DNA of 64,000 nucleotides from Melastoma dodecandrum (GCA_029817715.1 JARUPY010000049.1:434001-498000), one strand, 5' to 3'; shown: positions 10,657 through 24,034, counted from the first letter of the stretch. Made by a program: numbers and translations. The notes: generated by a model from the letters alone, not told the origin.

Positions 10657-11903
10657 ATGGATTCAATTGACGACGAAGAAGAAGCCATTGTTCGTGCGTC
10701 GATATTGACGAGCTTCTTTATGGTGCCGATGGTGCTGAATGCTACTATCGAGCTGGGAGTACTCGAGATCATCCATAGGGCCAGCGTAGACGGCGGGATC
10801 TCCGCGGCTGGGATCGCGTCAAGCATATCGCATAGGAATCCGGGGGCAGCTCTGGTGCTGGACCGGATGATGCGCCTGCTCGCAAGCCATTCCATCTTAA
10901 CTTGCTCCTCATGCACCACACTCGATGACAACCGAAGGATGACTACCGAGAAGTTGTACAGGCTTGCCCCGATTGGGAAATTGTTCACGAAGGACGCAGA
11001 GGGCGGATCGATGGCCGGGTTTCTTACATTTTCTCAGCACCAAGCCATACTGGACATAAGGCATGTAGCATAATCACAACACAATGTTCTGTAGATTAAT
11101 AATGGTAATTGGAATTCTACTCGTATGTTTCTCTTTAGAAATCATTTGAAAGATGCTGTGCTCGAAGGCGGGATCCCGTTCAAGATGGCGCATGGGACCT
11201 CGGTGTTCCAATACATGAAGGCTGACCCCAGGCTCAACAGGGCGTTCAATGCCGCTGTTAGCTCCCATTCAACCATGGTCACGAGACGTATCCTCCAGGC
11301 TTATCCGGGATTTGAGGGCCTGGAGTCGCTAGTCGATGTTGGTGGCGGAAGAGGGACGACCCTCAGCATGATCGTGTCAAAGTACCCTCATATAAAGGGG
11401 ATTAACTTCGACTTGCCTCAAGTAATTTGCAGTGCCCCTCCATTAGAAGGCATAGAGCACGTCGGCGGGAACATGTTCGAGGACGAAATCCCTAGAGGTG
11501 ACGCAATCCTCCTTAAGGTTAGGCACAAAGACACACTTTAACCCAACCGTGTTTCGATAACCGTAAAAGCACGGAACACTTAACTCTCAGCAACAAACTG
11601 CAGAGGGTGTGCCACAACTGGGGAGACGACAAGTGCTCGAAGATACTGCAGAAGTGCCACGAGGCCTTACCTAGAGGCGGGAAGCTGATAATGATAGAGT
11701 CAATACTCGCGGAGATGCCCGATCCGAGTGAGGAGTTCAAGTACGTGTCCCAGTTCGACAACCTGATGCTGTCCCAGCACGAAGGGAAGGAGAGGACGGA
11801 GGGGGAGTTCGCATCGCTCGGCAAAGAATCTGGCTTCGCGGGTTTTGAGGTGGTGTGTTGTGCTTGCGCACATTGGGTCATGGAGTTTCGTAAAGGAACG
11901 TAG
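10657..11903 (+). CDS. Class II plant O-methyltransferase, COMT-like
   Basis: SAM-dependent O-methyltransferase of the caffeic acid/flavonoid family; the substrate cannot be read from sequence. Exons 10657-11060, 11139-11517 and 11604-11903 encode 360 residues, close to the usual 365. The N-terminal dimerisation domain ([18 protein letters not shown]) is followed by [10 protein letters not shown] and the SAM-binding loop [20 protein letters not shown]. Next come [10 protein letters not shown] and EHVGGNMFE. Exon 3 begins [11 protein letters not shown], which holds the catalytic His of the family. The C-terminal end is [11 protein letters not shown]. The first intron fits only if a GC donor (AAG before GCATGT) is used; the phase then joins perfectly. 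COMT enzymes usually have Trp before ICHDW; here it is Arg. Otherwise the gene is intact. Confidence 0.9.
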
Positions 11904-12837
11904 CACAAACAATATCACTGCATGTAATAAAACGAAGGGCGTTTAAATATCACATTGACCAGCAATTAACTCCAAAGTAACAATCTTTTTAACTGACACT
12001 AACACGTAACCTTTTTATTATTTAATTAATCATACTTAAATTAGTTAATAATTTAGGTGATTATCATAAAATTGAATTGTATGACATTCTAAACATTCTA
12101 TTTTCATAAGCCCGAGAAGCGATATTATCCAAACAAGCAGATTACCTTTATTTTGTTTTGTATTCTTTTTTTGCAAAATTTTCATCTTGTTGCAAACATT
12201 CATTTTCATATTAGGATTCAACAATCATTACATTATCGTGTATGGGAAATATAGTTGTCTAAAACACTCGATATTGTTTCTTACCAAGAGAGAGATTATT
12301 TCTTTATACTACGACTATTCTTTTTATCTGATCAAAGAGCTTACCAATTCTAATGAGGAAGAGATGCACGTCCAATACCTTTAGATAATTTCATTTCTTT
12401 TCGAACTTTAGTAATTGTGTAAGGGAGTAGAGAAGAATGTAGTTTTCGTTTATGCCGGTCAGAATATATGCAGATGTGAGTGGTCTATTTGAATTTGCTC
12501 CAGTGGCGATGGAATGGACATAATCTTTTTATATCAAGAGTCGCTTACTTAACGTCGTCTACTCAAAATACAACTTTAATAGACAGCAGGGATTTTGGTA
12601 CTTTTTCTCGTACTTAAAACGACCAACCAAACTGGTGGTGGAGGATTGAGTTGGAGCCGAATTAATGATCGTGGGGGGGAAGTTAGAGGTGAGAAATCCT
12701 CGTACCGACCGTTGGTCATATTCAGTTTTGCCAATCAGTCTCCTCAAAAGTTTTCTCTTCCTTCCCCCCCTCCCCCTCTTTGGCAGCTGCGTTCGAGTCG
12801 AATGCTGGGACATTGTATCTGGACAACAACCTACGAC
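11904..12837. other. Intergenic region upstream of the aminotransferase gene
   Basis: AT-rich to about 12560, then more balanced leader sequence. An upstream in-frame ATG at 12802 is an alternative start for the following gene. No other gene is supported. Confidence 0.5.
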
Positions 12838-14887
12838 ATGCGCCTCCCAAACTCTATGAAGTCCACCTCCGCCCCATTGATTTCCCTCTCCAGGCGTTGC
12901 TTCCACCTACCCATCTTTCCCCGCCGCCCCTCCTATCCATCCACCAACGCGACAATGGCGGCAGCTTCCTCCACCGCCCCCGCCCAGAAAGATTCCGTCT
13001 TGAACGATAATGAATCTGCCCAGATTGCCCCCAAGCCTCCCCAGGTAACGGTTTCCTTTTTTCTCCGTAGATGTTTTGTTGGGTTGTCTGAATTAGGTGA
13101 TAAAAGGATCCCCATTTTGTTTGCTTCCTGGTTGGATTTATGTCTTGGAACTGGCGGTCTTGTTAGAAACCTTGGGGAGGATTGGGGTTGGGGAGCTATT
13201 GGGTTAGGGTATTTTGTTGGCGCGTAGGTATCCTGGATCGAAAGGATTTAAGATTTGTTGATATGGGGTTTGATAGGAGAGGTCCGGGCGGAAGTTGAAT
13301 GATTGGGTTGGTTTTCTGGATCGGGAGGATAATCGCAGAGCGCTGAATGCTGTGAAGAGACTTCGTTTGTAGTTTGTTCAAGTTAAAAATCATTTTCCAT
13401 TGCCAGGGCAGGTTTAGAAACATGTTTTGAAAGCCACAATATGATAGTTGTGTTTTGTTGTTTATTGATGATGATTATGTGTGCATCATTTGCTGCGTGA
13501 ATCTGATTGTGCTATCAGTGGTCGTTGCAAATTGAGATGGTCGGTCCTATTGTGTGTCTTATAGTTTGCTGGCCGAAATGTCCTTGTTCTTGAGTCCTTA
13601 TATTAATGAAATCTGGAGGAGCCCTTGTATTAGCTTTCTTTCCGGGTAAAGGTCACTTCTTAAATTTGGATATGTTTTGATAGAACTGATGTTTGTGCAT
13701 TTGTTGCTGAAAACAATCTCCTTGATCATTTTCAGGTGGCCAAGCGCTTGGAGAAGTTCAAAACCACAATATTTACACAGATGAGTTCACTTGCCATCAA
13801 ACATGGCGCAATTAACCTTGGCCAGGGATTTCCAAATTTCGATGGCCCAGAGTTTGTGAAGGAAGCCGCAATCCAAGCAGTCAGGGATGGGAAAAATCAA
13901 TATGCTCGTGGATATGGTGTTCCCGACTTGAACTCTGCTATTGCTGCTCGCTTTAAGCAGGACGCAGGCCTCGACGTTGACCCTGAGAAGGAAGTGACTG
14001 TTACCTCTGGCTGCACTGAGGCGATTGCTGCAACTATTCTGGGCTTGATTAATCCCGGCGATGAGGTCATCCTTTTCGCTCCTTTTTACGACTCTTATGA
14101 AGCCACTCTGTCCATGGCGGGTGCCGAAATCAAATGCATCACTCTGTGTCCACCTGATTTTGCTGTTCCCCTGAGTGAGCTCAGTTCGACTATATCGAAG
14201 AAGACGCGCGCTATTCTCATAAATACCCCTCATAACCCAACAGGAAAAATGTTCACTCGAGATGAGCTCAACGAGATTGCACGTCTTTGTGTGGAGAATG
14301 ACGTATTGGTCTTCACTGACGAAGTTTATGATAAGTTGGCCTTCGAGATGGATCACATCTCTATGGCGTCTCTTCCTGGGATGTATGACCGCACCATTAC
14401 CCTGAATTCTTTGGGTAAGACTTTCTCATTGACAGGATGGAAGATTGGCTGGGCCATCGCCCCACCACATTTGACATGGGGAGTGAGGCAGGCGCACTCT
14501 TTCCTCACTTTTGCGACTTCGACTCCGATGCAGTGGGCCGCCGCCACGGCCCTTAGGGTCCCGGACTCTTATTACATTGAACTCAGGCGGGATTACCTGG
14601 CAAAGAAGCAAATTCTCGTGGAGGGGTTGAAGGAAGTCGGCTTCAAGTTGTTTCCTTCAAGCGGAACCTACTTTGTGGTCGTGGATCACACCCCGTTTGG
14701 ACTGGAGAACGATGTCTCATTCTGTGAGTACTTGATAAAGGAAGTTGGCGTGGTAGCAATCCCAACTAGCGTATTCTACTTGAACCCTGAGGAAGGCAAG
14801 AACCTGGTGAGGTTTACGTTCTGCAAAGATGAGGGCACCTTGAGGGCTGCCGTGGAGAGGATGAAGGAGAAGCTTAAAAAGAAATGA
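12838..14887 (+). CDS. PLP-dependent class I/II aminotransferase (kynurenine/methionine aminotransferase-like)
   Basis: Fold-type I aminotransferase, like the plant proteins annotated as kynurenine or glutamine transaminase; the true amino donor is not determined. Two exons, 12838-13044 and 13736-14887, join in phase 0 to give about 452 residues. Recognisable are INLGQGFPNFDGP, GYGVPDLNSAIA, VTSGCTEAIAATILGLINPG and NTPHNPTGKMFTRDEL. These are followed by FTDEVYDKLAFE and SLGKTFSLTGWKIGW, whose Lys in SLGKTF is the expected Schiff-base residue. The first exon is Ser/Arg-rich (MKSTSAPLISLSRRCFHLP), so an organellar transit peptide is likely. A second in-frame ATG at 12802 would add 12 residues. 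Nearly all catalytic sequence lies in one long exon. It converges on the RABC gene. Confidence 0.92.
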
Positions 14888-15316
14888 AGTGCTCCTGAGA
14901 CACTCAGTTGTACTTCACACCATTGTTGTCAGCCATTTCTGCTCCGAGACATGTTCGAGGTATTGGGTCGATTGGAACATGGGATATGATACTACGCTGT
15001 TCCGGTTAGATCAACCAGTTGTTTTGTACAATAATGCAGTCTATATGCTAGAGATGTAACGAAGAATACTTGGATGACTTTTAGAGCATTGTCTTCTTCT
15101 GTGATAAATGAAATTGATTGAACGTGATTTCTTTACTAATTGGAACTTATAATGTACAGCGCAAACCGAACAGAGAAAGGACGAACGAAACATCTTTGTA
15201 ATTTGGACGACTTGCACAGATAATACATGTTATACTTTACTAATCAAGGATGCAAATGTGAAGGGATAGAATGGAAAATAGTCATTACACGGATGCACGG
15301 CCCGGTTGGCAGATTT
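14888..15316. other. Convergent 3' region between aminotransferase and RABC genes
   Basis: Contains the probable 3' UTRs of both genes. A GATAAATGAAATTG stretch near 15101 resembles a plant near-upstream polyadenylation element for the aminotransferase. Nothing else seen. Confidence 0.5.
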
Positions 15317-18300
15317 TCAGCAGCAGCTGCTGGCCGCGGAATCTGTTTCTGGCGGCTTCTGTTTGAATATGTTCTTCTTCACTCCTGCAGATCCTTCCGC
15401 GAGAAGGCTTGGCGTTTCCAAAATCTGCAAGACATCATCACAAGAGATAGAATAGCGAATCTGGCATAGGCGTCTTAAAACGCTTTCCTCCACTACATCA
15501 ATTAATGTAAAGAGACCGAAATAATTAGATCCATATCAGTTAACATCATAGAAAAGCAGTTCTGAAGCACATGCATCGGCTATCATACCTTCAAGACAAG
15601 CTCCTCGAAACATTGCTCCACATTAATCCGGGTTTTTGCGCTGCACTCAAGGAAGAGACACCCATACTCTCTGGCAAAGTCAATCCCCTCTTTCTTGGAT
15701 ACAACCCTATCGCTTTCCTGCAACAGGTACCAAACATTTTTCAGTTCAACTACTATCTAAGTGTTATGAGATCACAATTATTGCATCATTAAAAATGCAA
15801 TCTCCAAGTTTTAGCAGATCAATCTGCCAAGAGTTGAATGGCCAGGCCAACAGGGTTCATTTCATCCCATGGGACAAGAGTACCTTGTCCACTTTATTGC
15901 CAACAAGCATCTTGACGCAGTCTTGATTAGTTGAGTACAAATCAATCTCTTTTGTCCAAATCTCAGCAAGATTTGTAAATGTTTCTCGTCTTGTCACGTC
16001 ATACACTGTCAAAAAGTCATGGATGTTTGACTTGTAAGATTCCAAAGGAACAAGAATGTTCAATGAAATGGCTGAAATAACAAAATTTCGTGCAGCGGAG
16101 AAGGGAAATCATGGAGAAGAAACTGTTGGGGAACAAAAACAAATGACACTACAACTTCAGAAGTTATATTCTGAGTCAGAGAGAATAGCAATTTTTCTTC
16201 AGATTAGATTCGTCAGGTAGAAGAAAATGGTTAATATAAATGCCAAACCATCTATGTGCCCCACCCAAATTGCACTATCTGGGAGGGTACTTCTTAGTTG
16301 CCGCAACAAACCATACAAGTATCATACTAATAAATTAAGTGAGACCATAAGTACCCCCAACTCAAGCTTGCAGGAGATTTTTGCATGTTACGTCAAGACA
16401 ACACAACTCAATCCAACTCCTGACGATATAGGTCTTCTACTTTTTTTAACAAGGGTTCCCTATTCTGTTATGAAAAGCACTTCCTGCTAGGGCTGGTGTA
16501 AGGAGTAAAGTTGAATGAGAATGAGAAGAAAACATATGTACTGTGCTCCAATTGCCACATCAGCAGATCCAGCTATTTAACAGATATTCCTAGACATCTA
16601 ATCTGGTTGGCAGTGGTATTACGTTGTCTTTCCAGGTTAGCCACTCTGAATCGCTATTTATCTACTAACTACGAGCAGAAACGAAACAGAGACAGACTTG
16701 GGATACCTCGATTCAATCAGCTTACAAGCAACAATATATAAGCAAGCTAAACAAGTTAAAATTACAGACCCATTATGATGCCTTGAGCTCCTCTGTAATA
16801 TGAACTTGTGAGGGTTCTGAATCTTTCCTGTCCAGCTGCATTATCAGAAGGCGAGTTATGCAAACCATTTGAGTGATAGAAAAGGGACACTTGTAGAATA
16901 AGTAAAATGTCTCAAAACTAAGGAACAAAAACCAACAATAGGCATGCTCTTCCTAGTTAGAAAGAGCCAGCTTCAGTAGTAGCCCGTGAACATCCTACCA
17001 GTAAAAAAAATCATGGCCTTATCCATCTCCAGAAATTCATAAACTCGAGCACTGACTCGACCTTTAAATTTCAAACAACTTAAAGTTTCATTTCAAACAA
17101 CTCCTAACCAAGTTCAGGCTTGAAGAAGAAAATGTGAGACAGTACATTTTCCAATGCAGCGTTTGCATCCTTGATAATGACTGAAATTATTATTTCTACC
17201 AAGAAGAATTTTTCCGATGGTTAATCAAAGTTATACAGAAAGAGAGGAATTAAAAATAAAAAAAGTGAAAATAATATTTAGAGCCAATGCAAGTCCCTGG
17301 TTACGGCATTGTTATAAATAAACAAAATTACAGTGTTCAAAAGTGTGAAATCAGCAAACTTAAGCTATTAAGACCTTGCTCTATTATCAATACTAAGAGC
17401 TTAGTGGTACACCTTCTACATACTCCATATCAAGAAATTTGCATCTCTTCTCAGATCAACTGATACATCTCTAAACAAGACTACATTTCTAGAACAATAA
17501 CCGGGGGGGGGGAACTTAAAATATCACCTTATATTAGAGGAGTTAAGATTAAGATGAGATGTTACCTGTGTCCCAAATAGCAAGCTTCAACTTTTTCCCA
17601 CCCGCTGTAACATACTTTATCTTGAAATCCACACCTAACGAAATCAAAAACATCAAAGGCTACTACAATACAACATGGATGAACCTTCAAACAGATAAAC
17701 AAACCTCATGAACCACAGAAAATCATGCTGACTCTCTTTTACAAAAAAAAAAATTCTAAAAGGGCATTTTGATGAAAATTCCCAGAAAAACGTTAAATAC
17801 ATTTCCTCCAAGTTCACTCTGCATACTATGTTGCACTCCAGGTGGGGAAATAATTTAAATGTCTTACATTCAACTGACCTGACAACTGATGATGATATTT
17901 CTAACCTCACCTCTAACCTATGGCATCTGTGGCAAGAAAGCCAGACACCTTCTGAAGCAAAACTACAAGCGAGATTTTAACTTGGAAAAATCGCAAACAA
18001 AGAAAGCTGACATAAGAGAGCATTAACCCCATGTAAATCACTCTGATCTAACCGGAATATTCCATAGCCTAAACGGGTCCTATATACAAGTGTTTCTCCC
18101 AGAAAGGCTTTCGTTTAAGCGATGAGTCGTCATCATTGTCAACCCAACAGGAACAATTACTATACCACCAATCGATCAGACCTATAGCGAGTCACAGCAC
18201 GTCGTTCCCAATTTCTTCCAATCACCCAACCGAACAAAACAATCAGGCCAAAATCATCCAAAAGAAAACAACAAATCACCCAGATCAACAATCAATCACG

Positions 18301-18449
18301 GAGCGGAGAATACCGATGGTTGGGGAGAGATCCTCGAAGGTGTCGGAGGTGAAACTCAAGAGGAGGGAGCTCTTGCCGACGCCGGAATCGCCGATGAGGA
18401 GGAGCTTGAAGAGGTAATCGAATTCAGCCTGGCTGGAGGACGACTCCAT
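15317..18449 (-). CDS. Rab GTPase, RABC (Rab18) subfamily
   Basis: Small GTPase of membrane traffic. Six minus-strand exons: 18449-18314, 17634-17566, 16835-16770, 16005-15884, 15717-15589 and 15424-15317, giving 209 residues. The start is [21 protein letters not shown]1 is GDSGVGKSS, the switch I region SPTIGVDF, G3 WDTAGQER, G4 GNKVDK and G5 ECSAKT. The effector-proximal run [20 protein letters not shown] and the insert [16 protein letters not shown] are characteristic of plant RABC1. The C terminus is Ser-Ser-Cys-Cys, the double geranylgeranylation signal. Two codons before the chosen ATG there is a GTG in frame, but the ATG is the conventional start. Introns are much longer than exons. 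All phases match; no defects. Confidence 0.95.
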
Positions 18450-19790
18450 CACGGGAAACTCCCCACCCACGCGATCTGAGGAATACGAATGAACCCCCCC
18501 AAGGAAAGCAAAACAGAAACACGGAAAAAAACCTGGTTGGGGGAGCTCAGATTTGAATCCGTTGTATTTCCTAGGAATTTATTTATTTATTACCACCTCT
18601 CTCTTAAAGCACGCCGCTGTATTCAGCAAAAACAAAAGAAAGCATGGTGGGAGAAATGATGCAAACAAGTAGGATAATATTAAAAATTATCATGAAATTT
18701 TTTATTTTATTAATTTATTATATTAATTTTTATTTTTATATTTATTTTTATCAATTTTGGATTTTATCATTAAAAAACTAAACAGACCTTAATCTTTAAA
18801 TTTCAATTATTAACTAAAAAAGTAAAATAAATTAGTAATAATATTGAAACTTTTTCATGTGTTTTTTATTATAGGATTTTAGTGGTTAAATTAAGTAAGT
18901 TAGAAGTCGAAGCTGGACTGCAGATATTGATGGTATTAAGAATATGTAAAATTGATAAATATCGGATGATGGCTTCATTGTAAGGTTACTACTACGTGTA
19001 AGGTAGATTAGAATGAGATGTTGAAAATCAGCTACTATAAGAGAAATATTAGAAAATATTAAGGCTTTATTTAATTTTTTGTACATTAAAATCCAAAATT
19101 GACCACAAAAAATTACAACCCTAAACATAGTAATAATATCGTATAGTGAAAAAAGATTTTGATAAAATAAAAATAAGGTTTGTGTATGGAGATGCCCGTC
19201 CTTCGTTAAAAGTATCCAACTTCGAATTCGACAGCTCTATTTATATTTAGAGTATAAGTCTGCCAAGTAAGTTAATAACCAGGTTGATACTTTTATTGCT
19301 TATAAGATAGAAACCAATCCTTACAAGAATTGGTTTCTAGATACTTATCCCAACCAAATTCGTCGTAGTTGGCAAAAACTAAAATAGTACAATCAGTATA
19401 GGAATTATTGGTACCTAAAAAAGTGTTTATATTAAAACTCTGTCTCTATTGTCTTTATAAATCTTTCACTATAAACTATTATTATATTTGTAAACTCCTG
19501 TTTCAAGTTTGTTACTGTATTTTTTATTTGTATCCATGTCTTGTAATCCCTTATTGTATCTTTTAAATATTTTTTATATCCCTGTCTTGTAATCCCTTGT
19601 ATATATGTATCTTAATAAGTTGTTAGTTGAACGCGTATTCTTGTCATTTTTAAAAGAAAAAAAAAATCTCGGGTAGATAAAGCGAGAATAGTGCATGTGA
19701 AGTTGTTTATGAGGAAACTGAAATTACAATATGGACCAACTTACATTAAGTCTAACCTGTAATGAAATCATGTCAAGTCAATGAGAGAGG

Positions 19791-19813
19791 ACAAGTCTAC
19801 GACGTAGACTTGT
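19791..19813. repeat. Perfect 11-base inverted repeat
   Basis: Arms ACAAGTCTACG and CGTAGACTTGT are exact reverse complements separated by one base. The flanking sequence reuses related words (AAGTTTACGATGTAGAA at about 19840). No gene is attached to it. Confidence 0.7.
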
Positions 19814-21810
19814 TTACTGGGAGGATTGTCAGTTCGGACCAAGTTTACGATGTAGAATCGATAAAAGACCAAATTTTACCCAAAAAAGAAAGGAAAATGA
19901 ACCTGTGATTTTCGAGAAGTATTTAAGAAAGTCGCAACCCCATGTTTTTATTAAAGATAATCCGTCTGAGGAAAGTCATCCAAAGGTTGTTGAGTTGAGA
20001 CCATAGCATCATCTAATGACACCAAACTCAATACAAAAGACATGAAAATTTCCTTATAACAAAATACAACATTCAACTAAGTTAAATTCATCATATCGTA
20101 TATATTTATTTAGCCTCCACCAAAGCGAGGTTCATAATTTTTAATTTTGTTCCACCACATGTCATCATCGCCCCGAATCTTGCCACCATCTTTTCAAGGA
20201 AGTCTCCTGGCACCCACACCGTTCCAACTTTATATATTTCATTATTCTCTTTTGTTTACGGTAGTAAATGTCTATACTTAATTGTGAATATTAGTTCTTG
20301 AATTCTTTATTTTTTCATTACCTACTACCATATTCTGAATTCCCGTAACTTTAGTGTCAAATATATCCGATGCATCGTGATTTCGTCGACATCAACGTCC
20401 ATCCAATTTGGGTAAACATTTTAGCAAACTTTAAAGTTTTTGAAACATTTTATGACAACATCCAAGTTTTATCACTCAAATGAGATTTCCACACGTTGAG
20501 ATAGATATTTTTAATTAATTTCAAAGTTTTAGGATTAAGCTATGTTTCTAGGAGTTGTTGAGGTCGGGGGTTGGATGACATTTTCTACTAGTTTTCCTTA
20601 TGGGTTGGAGAAAATGTAAATTTAATATGGACGGCACCGACCAAAACGTTATCCGAGAAAGTTTGGGTCACAAAATTTGACGGGTTAAGTTAATGGGCCG
20701 GGCTTTGTCTTTCGATGATATGATTAGGCCTCGGCCCTTATTTCGCAATTCCCGGATTTTAATTTAATTTGAAAAAAGAAAAATAGAAGCAGAGTTTGAG
20801 TTTTTGCTTGTGGTGGGGTGGGGGCACGTGAAAACTTTATAAATCAAAGCAAACGACAACCTTACATTTGCTTTATGCGGCAAAAGTAAGTATTTTTCAC
20901 GGATACTAGGGAAAGGTACCAAATCCCCGCTTGGACACCAAAGTAGTTCCCCACCACACTAAATCAATAATCACCTTAGCTTTAGGCCTATTTACGACGG
21001 ATGCCTCCCTCCCTCCCTCCCGTCCATGATTTGAAGTCTGGTGATTATCAAGTAAGTGCCCACTACTATTATTATTATTTTTAGTATAATTTTTAAGAAA
21101 GTGAAAGAAAGTTCTCCTCCCTTACTTTCGGTAACGGGCACGTGCCTGACTGGCCTGGCCTTCTGTATTTAAAAAAAAAAAAAATTTACTCGCTTTATTT
21201 TAACACAAGGACAAACCCCTAATTATTCCTTCTCCATTAATTAATCATGAAATTAAATTGAGAAGGGATTAAAAAAACAAAAACAAAAGAGGGATCTTAG
21301 ATCTGGGCAAGCCTATCCTCTCATAACCCTTCGTTTCCCTTTCCTTTTGTTTTTATTAATAATTATTTCTTGTCTACCACACACACACACACACCACACT
21401 TTCTTAATCATAAGGCCGGCCTTGTAATTTTTATGCCCTACATTCTTATTTCAAATTAAGTAAATTAAGAAAAAGGTAGAACCAAGACGGTTAGTTGTTT
21501 CTGTGTAGTATATGGTTTCATAACCAACCAGGTGGTACACACGTACATATACCAATCACTGTGTGAAATTTAAGGAATTGGTCAGTACCAGTGAACCTAA
21601 AATTTCATTACATTTAAAAGCGACGACAACAGTGAGAACAGATAAGAAATGTTTTTCTTTTTTTGTTTTGAATTTCCAAAAAGGAAAAAAACCAAAAAAA
21701 AAAAGAGAAAAAAGGACAGCAGGATTTCATTTACACGCCATCAAACAATCTATCTCTCCATCTTCTCCCCTTCTCCTTTTTTTTTTTTTTTTGTTCCTCC
21801 TTCTCCGCCT

Positions 21811-21835
21811 CGTCGTCGTCGTCGTCGTCGTCGTC
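21811..21835. repeat. CGT trinucleotide microsatellite
   Basis: About eight CGT/GTC triplets in the pyrimidine-rich leader upstream of the MORN gene. Confidence 0.85.
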
Positions 21836-22104
21836 ATCCTCCCCCTGCACCACACTTTCTCCCTCCTCTCATTTCTGCATCTACTTGTCTTCGAAGCCAC
21901 TCTCCTATCTCTCTGAGGGGGTGGCACTCTCTCCCCCATTCTCCGTAACCGTTTTTGACTCCTTCCCCCACCCCCAAACCAACCCCCAACAACCGCCTTC
22001 TCCACCCCCCCCCCCCAACCCAGATGACTCCCCCGCCCACCACTCCCATCCCCAAGTAAAGGGCACACCGTTCCACCCGTTCCTTTCCCCTTTTCACCCT
22101 CACA

Positions 22105-23787
22105 ATGGACGGCCACCCCCACGGCACTGCCGTACTGACCCGGTCAAAGTCCTCCCTCCTCCGATCCTCCCCCACTGTTCGCTCCTCCATCCACAGCATC
22201 ACTTCTGTCGCCGAGGATCACCTCGTCGAGGACGGGGATGATGAAGAGGACGACGACAAGATGCTGAAGAAGAAGAGGAAGAGGGGGCGGCCAACGGGGG
22301 GGATTCTGGCTGGCCGTGCTTTGTCGATCCGGTTCGGTCCTGCTGTCGCCTTGTCCTCTCTGGCGTTCTCGACAGCCTTCTACGTCTCCTTCTTCTGTTG
22401 GCGGAAGGAGGGGATGCCGGCGTCCGAGAACCTACTCTTATCCCTAATCTTCATCGCGGTGGTGCTATACTTCGTCTCACGTAATAGGCCGCTCGTCGAC
22501 CATAACCTCTCGATTCTGAAGACCCTTTGCGTGGCGAAAGCGAAGAGGCTGAGCCTCTCGAGGGGGAACTCTAAGTCGGTCCAGTGGTACATTGGGGACT
22601 CAAAGGGGGAAGCCGATGCGGTGGCCGCGGAGGGTAAGACGAGGAAGAAGATAATCCGGGAAGGGGTGGAGTTCTACAGCAATGGGGACTTCTACGAGGG
22701 GGAGTTCCACAAGGGGAGGTGTAACGGGAGCGGGGTCTACAATTACTTTGCCAAGGGGAGGTACGAGGGGGATTGGGTGGACGGGAAGTACGACGGGTAC
22801 GGGATCGAGAGCTGGGCTAGGGGGAGTAAGTATAGAGGTCAGTATAGGAATGGGTTGAGGCATGGTTATGGTGTATACAGGTTCTTCACCGGGGATTCAT
22901 ACTCCGGGGAGTGGTGGAACGGTCAGAGCCATGGTGTCGGCGTCCAGAGCTGTAAGGACGGTAGTTGCTACGTCGGAGAGTTTAAGTGCGGCGTGAAACA
23001 CGGCTCAGGGTGTTATTATTTCAGGTATTACGGATGGGTTGGTTCGAGGATGTTTTTCGATGCCAATCCCGGTGTTCATTTCTCGATTGTGCTGTTTGGC
23101 GGCGATCGCATTTTGTTGTGTTTGGTCAATTTGATGGAACAGTAGGAACTCAAAGATATGCTCTGTTGATACTGGGTCGATTTGGTCCATCCTTAGTTGA
23201 AGCCCCCGAACATTGTCGGTCTAGTTGTTTTTGGTGCTGGTTTCTGGAACAGATCTGATTGATCCATACCAGAGCGGCGCTGATATGCGTGAGTTGTTGT
23301 TCACAGGAATGGCGATAAATACGCGGGGGAGTACTTCAACGACAAAATGCACGGATTCGGGGTCTATCAATTTGCCAATGGCCACTGTTACGAGGGCTCG
23401 TGGCATGAAGGCTCCAAGCAAGGTTACGGCTTGTATACTTTCCGCAGCGGAGTGACCAAATGCGGGGAATGGGACTCGGGAAATCTTAAGAATCCCTTCC
23501 CTCCCCTAACCGATTCACTTGTCCGTGCAATTCGGGTTCGTACCGGCACATTTCCCATATCCGGTCATCTCATCTCTGTCGAGCCATTTGGCCTGAACTT
23601 TCATCACGTTACCGGGTTGCAGGCCGCTCGGAAGTCCGCGGAGAACGCGATCCATCTCCGGCGAGTGGATGAGCAGGTGAACAAAGCGGTGCTGGCAGCG
23701 AGCAGGGCAGCTACCGCAGCCAGAGTGGCCGCCGTCAGGGCCGTGCAGAACAGAATGGACGGCAAGTTTTGTGACATAGAATCTTAA
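22105..23787 (+). CDS. Membrane-anchored MORN-repeat protein (plant 'SET7/9-family' type)
   Basis: Three exons, 22105-23024, 23307-23535 and 23623-23787, encode 437 residues. The N terminus has an acidic patch (DGDDEEDDDK), a basic KKKRKRGR run, then two hydrophobic segments (about residues 76-100 and 110-125), suggesting membrane anchoring. About eight MORN repeats follow, for example FYEGEFHKGRCNGSG, YEGDWVDGKYDGYGI and YAGEYFNDKMHGFGVY. The C-terminal tail is Ala-rich and helical (AARKSAENAIHLRRVDEQV). Plant homologues are labelled SET7/9 methyltransferases, but no SET domain is present, so no methyltransferase activity is expected. MORN repeats often bind acidic phospholipids. The last intron (87 bases) has no stop and keeps frame if retained, giving a possible 29-residue longer isoform. 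Confidence 0.9.
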
Positions 23788-23998
23788 GAAGGGCTCTTCC
23801 TTTTCCTTTTTCTTTTTTCTCCTTCTTGCAGATGGTATTAACAAGAGCGAAGGTCGGCCTGGGAGGTAATTTTGCCCGGCCGCCGCAGTGCTCGGGTGGG
23901 GGGTTGGGGGGGTCGATCTATACCCGACCTCCTCCCCGTCAAGCCTCACCTCATTCGATCACACCGTGTAACATGTACATAAACCAAGCAAAAAAGAG

Positions 23999-24002
<4 letters not shown>

Positions 24003-24033
<31 letters not shown>
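24003..24033. repeat. GT dinucleotide microsatellite
   Basis: About fifteen uninterrupted GT units about 220 bases after the MORN gene stop codon, possibly in its 3' UTR. Confidence 0.9.

Positions 24034-24034
<1 letters not shown>

Larger units (their letters stand above)
18450..22104. other. AT-rich intergenic region between divergent RABC and MORN genes
   Basis: Shared upstream DNA for two divergent genes. No open frame resembles a protein. It contains a short hairpin at 19791-19813, a CCCT-type run near 21004-21020 and a CA run near 21380-21392. From about 21720 a strongly pyrimidine-rich leader of the MORN gene begins. Confidence 0.5.

Noticed and set aside
21727..22202. Gly/Arg-rich minus-strand frames opposite the MORN leader
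   Set aside because: Low-complexity translation of a pyrimidine-rich leader and microsatellite; no homology.
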